Below are positions 1 to 6,684 of a DNA stretch of 29,498 nt, one piece after another. The translations under genes were made by a program, and so were the position numbers. The notes beneath the pieces are model-generated. The model made no database searches, was not told the origin of the DNA, and worked only from the letters and a program-made list of their open reading frames with translations. The first letter of the stretch is position 1. Each line of letters opens with the position of its first letter. The stretch is taken from assembly GCF_029870285.1 (NCBI RefSeq), contig NZ_JACSYA010000048.1, positions 1-29,498 of the forward strand, written 5' to 3'. Source of the stretch: Delftia sp. PS-11 (GTDB taxonomy: Bacteria; Pseudomonadota; Gammaproteobacteria; Burkholderiales; Burkholderiaceae_C).

Positions 1-508
1 GTGTCATGAGCGTCCCCGGCCAATGGCATATGGCCGGTCGCGCTCTCGTGCTGACGCATCGAGCCGCCTGCGGCGTCTCGCCCTCTACGGGCTTCAATCG
101 TTCCCTCGCTCCGCTCGGCTGACGCCTCCGGCCCGGCTTCCAGCTTCGAGCCTGCGCGCTTCGCTTGCCGTGCGGTCGGCTTGTGGGATGGCCGTTGCCA
201 TGTCCAGCCGTCTTCCCTGACTCCATCACCTTGTCCGCGACCGTAGCCCGCTCCCGTGGGCCGTCAAGGCGCGCAGGGCCGTGTCCTCGGCTGCGCCTGC
301 GGGCCGCACCAACCCTGCGCTTGTTTCCTTGACGGCCCCCGTCCGCGCGCTCCTTTGGCCGCGGGCGATGAACTCAGGAAAGACGGTGGCAACAGGGCCA
401 ACCGGGTTCCTCGTGCCGACCGCACCGAACAGCCACAAGGCTGGGCTCCGAATCTAGGAATCCGGTGTGCGGTTTTCTTCAACAGCCTTTTTTGTTCAGG
501 AGAACGAC
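1..508. other. Non-coding leader upstream of the DUF932 gene
   Basis: No convincing gene is present. Short open frames here overlap each other on both strands and have no ribosome binding sites. A small hairpin with 7-bp arms (CCGGCCA at 16-22, TGGCCGG at 31-37) and a much larger one at 258-338 (listed separately) are visible. The run AGGAGA at 498-503 is the ribosome binding site of the next gene. The promoter was not identified. Confidence 0.5.
258..338 (+). promoter_or_regulatory. Large two-tier inverted repeat in the DUF932 leader
   Basis: Outer arms GGGCCGTCAAGG (258-269) and CCTTGACGGCCC (327-338) are perfectly complementary over 12 bp. Nested inside them, GCGCAGGG (271-278) and CCCTGCGC (313-320) give a further perfect 8 bp, with a 1-nt/6-nt internal loop between the tiers. 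The transcript could form an 81-nt hairpin about 170 nt upstream of the DUF932 start. It could be a cis-regulatory RNA, a small RNA or a DNA structure used when the element is single-stranded. The sequence does not decide between these. Confidence 0.5.
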
Positions 509-1333
509 ATGCTTGCAACTCGTTTTGCTTCCCACTCCCCCGCGCTGCGCAGCGAAACCCCGCTGTCCGATGACCAGATTCGCAGGGTGGCTCCGTCCAT
601 CTTCGCGGATGCCCCGCATGAAAGCCGCTCCGAGCGATATGCCTATATCCCCACGGCTGCCGTGTTGACCGAGCTTCGCAAAGAGGGGTTTCAACCCTTC
701 ATGGTGTGCCAGACCCGCGTGCGCAACGAGGGCCGCCGCGAGCACACGAAACACATGCTGCGCCTGCGCCACGCCAACCAAATCAACGCCCGCGAGGCCA
801 ATGAAATCATCCTGCTGAACTCGCACGACGGCACGAGCAGCTATCAATTGCTGGGGGGCATGTTCCGCTTCGTGTGCAGCAATGGCCTTGTCTGCGGCGA
901 CACCGTGGGCGATGTGCGCGTGCCCCACAAGGGCGACGTGGCCGGGCTTGTCATCGAGGGCGCTTATCAGGTGCTGCGTGGCTTCGAGCATGCGCAGGCA
1001 TCGCGCGAATCCATGCAGGCCATCACGCTGGACGCCGGTGAATCGGAAGTGTTCGCCCGCGCCGCGCTGGCACTCAAGTACGACGACCCGACCAAGCCCG
1101 CGCCCATCACGGAATCGCAAATCCTGATGCCGCGCCGGTTCGATGACCGCCGCCCTGACCTGTGGAGCGTGTTCAACCGCACGCAGGAGAACTTGACCAA
1201 GGGCGGATTGCAAGGCCGTGCCGCCAATGGCCGCAGGCAGCAAACCCGGCCCGTGCAGGGCATTGATTCCGACATTCGCCTGAACCGTGCCCTGTGGCTG
1301 CTGGCCGATGGCATGCGCGCCCTCAAAGCCTGA
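509..1333 (+). CDS. DUF932 domain-containing protein
   Basis: 274-aa soluble protein of the DUF932 family, a phage/plasmid/ICE-associated family of unknown biochemical role. The recognisable core is the stretch around SYQLLGGMFRFVCSNGLVCG (about residues 110-130) and the C-terminal part with FNRTQENLTKGG. The frame is open from 467, but 509 is chosen as start because AGGAGA lies 5 nt upstream of this ATG, while the ATG at 467 has no ribosome binding site. It is followed after 75 bp by the ParB-family gene on the same strand, a pairing often seen in Tn4371-like ICEs and related plasmids, so both are probably co-transcribed. No signal peptide or membrane segment is visible. The family assignment is from sequence likeness; no function is inferred beyond element maintenance. 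Confidence 0.85.
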   Translation: MLATRFASHSPALRSETPLSDDQIRRVAPSIFADAPHESRSERYAYIPTAAVLTELRKEGFQPFMVCQTRVRNEGRREHTKHMLRLRHANQINAREANEIILLNSHDGTSSYQLLGGMFRFVCSNGLVCGDTVGDVRVPHKGDVAGLVIEGAYQVLRGFEHAQASRESMQAITLDAGESEVFARAALALKYDDPTKPAPITESQILMPRRFDDRRPDLWSVFNRTQENLTKGGLQGRAANGRRQQTRPVQGIDSDIRLNRALWLLADGMRALKA

Positions 1334-1408
1334 CCCCCTCTGACCTCTTCCCCGCCGGAGGGGCGGTTTCCCCTCCATTCCCTTGTTTCACTCGATTGGA
1401 GATTCACC

Positions 1409-3469
1409 ATGAACGCCGTTACCCAAACCGAAGCCCAAGCCCTCGACACCCGCGCTAATGTGCTGCAAGCCGCCGACCCGAGCAAGCACATGATTCTGGT
1501 TCCGCTATCGCGGCTGGTGCTGCGCCCCACGGGCCGCAACGTGCGCAAGACCGTCCCGCGCATGTCTATCCCCGAACTGGCCGCGAGCATTCAGCGCGTG
1601 GGCCTGCTGCAAAACCTGATCGTGATTCCCGCCGCTGATGGTGAGCATTACGAGGTGGTGGCCGGTGGCCGTCGCCTTGCTGCCCTCAAGCTGCTGGCGA
1701 AGAAGCACCGCATCGCCAAGGGTTGGCAGGTGCCTTGCCTGCAGGTAGCCGATGGCACGGCCCGCACCGCCAGCCTCACCGAGAACGTGCAGCGCGAGGC
1801 CATGCACCCCGCAGACCAGTTCGAGGCTTTCGCCGCACTGGTGGCCGAAGGCCGGCCCATCGAGGACATTGCGGCGGATTTCTCCGTCACGCCGCTGGTG
1901 GTGCAGCGCCGCTTGAAGCTGGCGAATGTCTCGCCGCGCCTGATGGCGGACTATCGGGCCGATGCCGTGAGCCTTGACCAGCTGATGGCCCTGGCCGGGA
2001 CGGATGACCACGCGGCACAGGAAGCCGCCTATTACGACGCCCCGCAATGGCAGCGCCAACCGTCCGCGCTGCGCGAACGCCTCACCGAGCGCGAGATTGA
2101 CTATTGCCGCCATCCGCTGGTGCGCTTCGTAGGGCTGGATGCTTACGAGGCCGCAGGCGGTGGTATCCGCCGTGACCTGTTCGCGGAGGGTGACGCGGGC
2201 GTCTACCTGACCGACGTCGCGCTGCTGGAACGGTTGGCGCAAGACAAGCTAGCAGGTATCGCCGCCGAGGTGAAGGCCGAGGGCTGGGCATGGGCCTATG
2301 CCACGCCGGTCATGACCCATGCCGACCTGCATGCCTTCCAGCGTGCGCCGAGGGAGCGGCGCGAGCCGAACAAGCGCGAAGCACAGCGCATCGAGAAGCT
2401 GCAAGCCAAAATGCAGGAGGTGGCCGAAGCCATTGATGCGGCGACGGACGCCGACGACGAGGACAAGGCCGATGCGCTGCAAGAGGAGGGCGAGCGGCTG
2501 GGCGAGCAGTTGCAGGCGCTGGAAGATGGCTTGCAGGGGTACGGCGCGAACGTCAAGGCCGCAGCCGGGGCTATCGTCACCATCGACCGCAACGGCGAGG
2601 CCGTGATTCATCGCGGGCTGCTGCGCGAAGCCGAGGCCAAGGCGCTGCGCACGTTGGAGAAGCTGCGCCAGGGTTTCAGCGGCGGGGAGGCCGCCAACGA
2701 TGACGAAGGCGAAGAAGACGAAGCGCCCAAGACCGCAGCGATTTCCGACCGGCTGGCCCAGCGCCTGAGCGCTCACCGCACCGCCGCACTGCAAATCGAG
2801 GTGGCGCAGCACCCGCAAATCGCGCTGGCCGCGCTGGTGCATGGCATGGTGCAGACCGTCTTGCGGAGCCGCTACTACGGCCCGAGCAATGGTTCCCTGC
2901 CGCTGGGCGTGCGCCTCACGGTGCAAGACCGCCTGGAAGGCATGGCCCCGGACTGGCCGGAATCACCCGCCGCCGTGGCGCTGCGCGATTTGCAGCAGGC
3001 ATGGGGCGGCAAGCTGCCCGAGGGCAGCGCCGCACTGTTCGCCGCGCTGCGGGCGATGGAGCAAGGCGAGCTGGTCCAACTGCTGGCCGTGTGCGTGGCG
3101 GGGGCCGTGGACGTGGTGACGCCGCGCGCCACGGCGCAGCAGCCGGGCGCGGAACTGGCGCAGGCCGTGGGTCTCGACATGGCCGCATGGTGGAAGCCGA
3201 CCGCAGAAGGCTACTTCAAGCACGTTTCGAAGGCGGTGGTTCTGCAAGCCGTGGGCGAGTTCGCACCTGAGAGCGTCAACCGACTGACGAAGCTCAAGAA
3301 GGCCGACATTGCCAGCGAGGCCGAGCGGCTGGTAAAGGGCACGGGCTGGATGCCTACCATCTTCAAGAAGGCAGACGCACCCGAGGAAAGCCCGCAGGTT
3401 GCGCAGCAGGACGGCGCGCAAGACGCAGCCACCGTGATGCATGAACCTGCCGAGGCATTGGCCGCCTGA
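1409..3469 (+). CDS. ParB/RepB/Spo0J-family partition protein, long form
   Basis: 686-aa protein with an N-terminal ParB-like domain. Visible motifs are GGRRLAAL (86-93, the counterpart of the ParB GERR box), TENVQRE (124-130, counterpart of ENLQR) and a helix-turn-helix at about 150-175. In ParB proteins this region binds CTP and parS-like DNA. The remaining 500 residues are long, rich in Ala and charged residues, with a coiled-coil-like stretch near 310-370 and an acidic patch near 430 (DDEGEEDEA). The protein is more than twice the length of chromosomal ParB, typical of ICE/plasmid ParB-like proteins of this locus. The start is supported by GGAGA at 1398-1402. No parA lies next to it; the only ParA in the window is about 20 kb away, so it may act in gene regulation or maintenance rather than in a classical ParAB pair. 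That role is inference. Confidence 0.85.
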   Translation: MNAVTQTEAQALDTRANVLQAADPSKHMILVPLSRLVLRPTGRNVRKTVPRMSIPELAASIQRVGLLQNLIVIPAADGEHYEVVAGGRRLAALKLLAKKHRIAKGWQVPCLQVADGTARTASLTENVQREAMHPADQFEAFAALVAEGRPIEDIAADFSVTPLVVQRRLKLANVSPRLMADYRADAVSLDQLMALAGTDDHAAQEAAYYDAPQWQRQPSALRERLTEREIDYCRHPLVRFVGLDAYEAAGGGIRRDLFAEGDAGVYLTDVALLERLAQDKLAGIAAEVKAEGWAWAYATPVMTHADLHAFQRAPRERREPNKREAQRIEKLQAKMQEVAEAIDAATDADDEDKADALQEEGERLGEQLQALEDGLQGYGANVKAAAGAIVTIDRNGEAVIHRGLLREAEAKALRTLEKLRQGFSGGEAANDDEGEEDEAPKTAAISDRLAQRLSAHRTAALQIEVAQHPQIALAALVHGMVQTVLRSRYYGPSNGSLPLGVRLTVQDRLEGMAPDWPESPAAVALRDLQQAWGGKLPEGSAALFAALRAMEQGELVQLLAVCVAGAVDVVTPRATAQQPGAELAQAVGLDMAAWWKPTAEGYFKHVSKAVVLQAVGEFAPESVNRLTKLKKADIASEAERLVKGTGWMPTIFKKADAPEESPQVAQQDGAQDAATVMHEPAEALAA

Positions 3470-3531
3470 CCCATGCCGAAGGCAAAGCGCCCTGAGCATG
3501 GCCGGGGTGCTTTGCCGTAGGGAGCCGAACC

Positions 3532-3744
3532 ATGCCCACCATCAACACCACCAGCCGCCCGCGCATGGCGGCAATTTACGCCCCCGGCACCGTGCGCGCC
3601 CACCGCTGGCACGGCAAGGGCGACGTGCGCGGCTACCGTCCGCCCTCAGCTTGGACGGACCGCTCCGACCTCGCGGATAGTCACCCCATCACGGGCCGCG
3701 CCTTGCAGCGCGCCGTGTGGTGGATCATCGAGACGAAGGAATAA
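3532..3744 (+). CDS. Small conserved-type hypothetical protein in the parB operon
   Basis: 70-aa basic protein starting MPTINTTSRPRMAAIYAPG and ending in WWIIETKE. A good ribosome binding site (GGGAG about 8 nt upstream) and its place 62 bp after the ParB-family gene on the same strand support a real gene. The codon pattern is as GC-rich as the neighbouring backbone genes. I do not recognise a family; there is no signal peptide, membrane segment or catalytic motif. The strong hairpin just downstream suggests it is the last gene of the DUF932-parB transcription unit. Confidence 0.6.
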   Translation: MPTINTTSRPRMAAIYAPGTVRAHRWHGKGDVRGYRPPSAWTDRSDLADSHPITGRALQRAVWWIIETKE

Positions 3745-3754
3745 CCATCGTCAG

Positions 3755-3789
3755 CACCGCGCCCAGGCCGTTCCGTCCTGGGCGCGGTG
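3755..3789 (+). terminator. Strong hairpin ending the parB operon
   Basis: Arms CACCGCGCCCAGG (3755-3767) and CCTGGGCGCGGTG (3777-3789) are perfectly complementary over 13 bp with a 9-nt loop, 10 bp after the stop of the preceding gene. No run of T follows, so it is not a textbook intrinsic terminator. It also marks the last point of clear backbone sequence before the accessory block. Confidence 0.5.
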
Positions 3790-4396
3790 AACTTCAAAAT
3801 CCGGGCGCGGCGGTGGCCGCACCCGGTGTTGAAGGCCCAACAGCCCAATCAGAAAGCCACTGCATATTCCGATGCGACCTGAGCACCAGGTCCAGCGTTT
3901 TATGAGCACGGAATCCGGCGCCTGATGAGCACCTTGTCCGAAGGTGTCGCGCAGGGCAGCGTTTACGGCGACTTGGTCAATCGGTCCGGCGCCGAGTGCG
4001 GAGATGCTGGCTACTTCAGGCTGTGAGCGATCTGTCGCCGGACGGCAGACTTGATGGGACAGCGCGACAAACCGGAGGTACCCATCAGCGGTCCTTCGTG
4101 TCGGCCTGCAATCGGCCCTGAGCTGCCAGTCATGTTTCGCCAAAGCGTCCATTCCCTCGGGCTTAACTAATTCGAGATGCGCGACCATCGGGCAGTTGTT
4201 TGTTGTCACTTCAAGCGACTTTTACGACATGGACGAGTAACTGGTTGACCGGTTCGAGACGCATGTGCTGTGGATCAGGAAGCAGTGCTCCAAGGTGCAA
4301 GGGGCGTCGATTCAACCTTTCCCGCCCGCGAGTTGATCACCATGCGAGCTCGAACGCTCCATAATGAGATTAAAACAAGGAGAGGAGAGACTACCC
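3790..4396. other. Gap without a convincing gene; left edge of the accessory block
   Basis: A 152-codon open frame on the minus strand (3751-4209) shows no recognisable family and begins without a good ribosome binding site. It also crosses the terminator-like hairpin, so it is not called. The region holds a direct-repeat array (3880-3932, listed separately). Just before the SIR2-like gene a CATAAT (4360-4365) could be a -10 box, but the nearest TTGATC (4333-4338) is 21 bp away, so the promoter is uncertain. The rest looks like decayed sequence. Confidence 0.45.
3880..3932. repeat. Three TGAGCAC repeats at exact 23-bp spacing
   Basis: TGAGCAC begins at 3880, 3903 and 3926, exactly 23 bp apart, with different sequence between copies. 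Regularly spaced short repeats of this type occur in the ends of IS21-family elements, where the transposase binds, and in operator or iteron arrays. No transposase gene is adjacent, so a remnant IS end at the accessory-block border is the preferred reading, but this is inference. Confidence 0.45.
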
Positions 4397-6112
4397 ATGG
4401 CCGCATTTGACATCAGCGTGCGTGACACACTGAAACTGCTTGATGGTCCGTTCGAGACCTTTGCAGCTGGCGTGTCGAACGGGCTCTACGCATTCTGGTT
4501 GGGGTCCGGGATTTCATTCGGACGCGCGCCGAGTCTGCGCATCCTCGTCGGCAAAGTTGTCGAGTTCGTACGCTCGCGAATTGACCATGAGGATCCCAAT
4601 TGCAAGTTTGCCCGCACGCTGCGAGAGATTCTCAGCTTGGCCGGCGCTTCAGCGGACGAACGTGCACGCTCGAAGTTCGATGAGCCCTTTGCCAGTTGGC
4701 CGGATCAGGATGCCATGGCTTGGCGCTTAGTCAACAACTATTCCAAGCTGCTTGGCCTCACGGTCGATGGCGAGGACATGGACTATCTGTTGTGGACCGT
4801 CATTGACGTCGGCGCGACATTCGCCGATGCCTCAATGACGCCTGACGTGGAGCATCTGTGCCTGGCGGCATTGAGTCTGGAGGGCACAACTCCTGAGATG
4901 CTCTCCGCCAACTGGGACCCACTGATCGAAAGAGCAGTGGACATCCTTACGGGAGGTAATGCCGCGCTGAGCCCGACGGTTGTCGCACGTCCCGCCGACC
5001 TTCAACTGCCCCGCAATAAGACCCGCCTCATCAAGTTCCACGGCTGTGCTGTCAAGGCTCAAGGGGACCCGGGCCAGTACCGCCAATGGTTGGTGGCGTC
5101 AAGCGATCAGGTCGCCGCTTTTAACACCCAGGCAAACAACCAAGGGCTCGTGACAGCATTGACGCACATCGTCGGAAGCAAGCGCACGCTTATGCTGGGC
5201 CTCTCGGCACAGGACGCCAATATTCAGGGGATCTTCAACAAGGCAGCCAACGAGTTGACGTGGCAGCTTGGCAATTCTCCTCCGAGCTACGTGTTCTCAG
5301 AGCAAGAGCTAGGCATGGACCAGCGATCGCTCCTGAAAAATGTGTACCGCGACCAAATCACTCCCGCGAACCTGACGTCGGTCTATGAGGCGGGGCGAAT
5401 CCAGGCATACGCAAAGCGGTTACTCCTCGCGCTGCTTTTGGATGTGTGGTCGAGAAAGCTGAAGGCGTTGATCCCTCTCGCCCCAGGTGCGCTTCCACTT
5501 GCGGAGCGTCAACACCTGTGCACCGGCATCGTGTCGCTTCGCAACCACTTGGCTGATGCGGCGGAGCCAGAGCTCCACTTTATTGATGCGCTCCTTGATC
5601 GATTTGGCCGTGCCAGCAAGCTGCTGCGCGACGGCCAGATCGAACAGCCGAATGTCAGGTTTGAGCCGATCTCAGGTGACGCCGTGACAGCGCTCACTGG
5701 CAATCCCGCCTTGGGGGCCCTCGGATTGCGCGAGGCCGCCGTAGCACTCGGCCTGGTGGGGATGGGTTTGAGTCGCAGCCACTGGGTAGTGGAAGCCGAG
5801 TCTCTTGACCGGGCATCAGGCGTGCTGGCGGTTACAGGAAAAGGTGCAGCAGCGGCCCGTACCAAGGTGTACCTGACAGCCAGCGCGTCCGGCGCGGCGC
5901 TGCTTCGCAGCGAGGGCCACCTGGTGGAGACAGAAAGCCCTCTCTTGATCCAGTCGCAGAAGCTGGCAGTGCCAATGTCCCGATCTCCGAGGGGGGCCAC
6001 CGGGCGGACTGGTCTCCCTAAAGCACGCGAGGTAAGCATATCGACGCTGCTGCAAACCTACGCTACTGCTGATCAACTGTATGAAGCATTCCGACAGGAG
6101 CTTGCGCTATGA
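4397..6112 (+). CDS. lmuA: SIR2-like effector of a Lamassu/ABC-3C-type defence operon
   Basis: 571-aa protein with an N-terminal SIR2-like fold. Visible landmarks are FWLGSGIS (33-40, the NAD-binding GAGIS-type loop), SANWDPLIE (170-178, counterpart of TTNYD with the conserved Asn172), IKFHG (212-216, with the candidate catalytic His215) and LGLSAQD (267-273, counterpart of GYSxxD). SIR2-like domains in phage defence hydrolyse NAD+ and cause abortive infection; both residues expected for that activity are kept. The C-terminal half (about 300-571) matches nothing I recognise. The start at 4397 follows the purine-rich ribosome binding site AGGAGAGGAGA; an in-frame ATG at 4364 has none. Its stop overlaps the next start (ATGA, 6109-6112), so translation is probably coupled. 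Order SIR2, small protein, SMC ATPase is that of Lamassu systems with a SIR2 effector. The symbol is by architecture only. Confidence 0.7.
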   Translation: MAAFDISVRDTLKLLDGPFETFAAGVSNGLYAFWLGSGISFGRAPSLRILVGKVVEFVRSRIDHEDPNCKFARTLREILSLAGASADERARSKFDEPFASWPDQDAMAWRLVNNYSKLLGLTVDGEDMDYLLWTVIDVGATFADASMTPDVEHLCLAALSLEGTTPEMLSANWDPLIERAVDILTGGNAALSPTVVARPADLQLPRNKTRLIKFHGCAVKAQGDPGQYRQWLVASSDQVAAFNTQANNQGLVTALTHIVGSKRTLMLGLSAQDANIQGIFNKAANELTWQLGNSPPSYVFSEQELGMDQRSLLKNVYRDQITPANLTSVYEAGRIQAYAKRLLLALLLDVWSRKLKALIPLAPGALPLAERQHLCTGIVSLRNHLADAAEPELHFIDALLDRFGRASKLLRDGQIEQPNVRFEPISGDAVTALTGNPALGALGLREAAVALGLVGMGLSRSHWVVEAESLDRASGVLAVTGKGAAAARTKVYLTASASGAALLRSEGHLVETESPLLIQSQKLAVPMSRSPRGATGRTGLPKAREVSISTLLQTYATADQLYEAFRQELAL

Positions 6113-6684
6113 CTGATTCAACGCCAGTGGGCCGCGTCGCGGCAGCGCTTGAGGATGCTGGGTACCAGCGAATCATCAACGGACTCCGGGTTGGCGAGCT
6201 GAAGTTCCAATTCCCAGCCGCGTTCGTGAAGGCGAAGAGTTCGGCCGAACTGATCGTTGTCGCCGACATCGCAAGCGAGAGCGAGACACAACTGACTCGT
6301 AAGGTCGACGGCGTGGCGCGCGCATTAGACATCGCATCCTCCACACGGTCGCTTACCCTGGTGGTAACCGGCCCCCGTCCCAGTGCTTCCGCCCTGGAAT
6401 CATTGGGCCGGGTCTGCCGAGTCCTCCCCACCGGCAACATCACGGGGGACGACGGCGACCAAGTCCTCAAGAACTGGCTGGCTGTGCTGTTGCCACTGTC
6501 GTTGCCTAAGCCTGAGTCCGTGGCGGGTAACTCCTTGGCCCGCATCCACGTCGCCGCAAAAAGCTTGGACGAGACCACCCGGAAGCTGATCGATGTTGCG
6601 TCTCTAGGGGAGGACGCCGTCAGCAAGGAGCTGTATTCGATCATTGACGCCGCTGCCGTTCAGGCCAAGGAGAAGACCACATGA
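6109..6684 (+). CDS. lmuC: Middle component of the SIR2-SMC defence operon (LmuC-like)
   Basis: 191-aa protein between the SIR2-like and SMC-like genes, overlapping both by ATGA (6109-6112 and 6681-6684). This makes a single coupled translation unit very likely. In Lamassu and ABC-three-component systems a small, poorly conserved middle protein bridges the effector and the ATPase; position and size fit that role. The sequence itself has no motif I can name. The N-terminal half has alternating short beta-like stretches (ELIVVADIAS, SLTLVVTGPRP) and the C-terminal third appears helical. No membrane segment or signal peptide is visible. The functional call rests on context, so the symbol is tentative. 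Confidence 0.6.
   Translation: MTDSTPVGRVAAALEDAGYQRIINGLRVGELKFQFPAAFVKAKSSAELIVVADIASESETQLTRKVDGVARALDIASSTRSLTLVVTGPRPSASALESLGRVCRVLPTGNITGDDGDQVLKNWLAVLLPLSLPKPESVAGNSLARIHVAAKSLDETTRKLIDVASLGEDAVSKELYSIIDAAAVQAKEKTT

Noticed and set aside
479..1378. Long antisense frame opposite the DUF932 gene
   Set aside because: Open only because of GC-rich codon bias on the other strand; it mirrors a well-supported family member.
3751..4209. 152-codon open frame on the minus strand
   Set aside because: It runs through the terminator-like hairpin and the TGAGCAC array, has no good ribosome binding site and shows no recognisable family.
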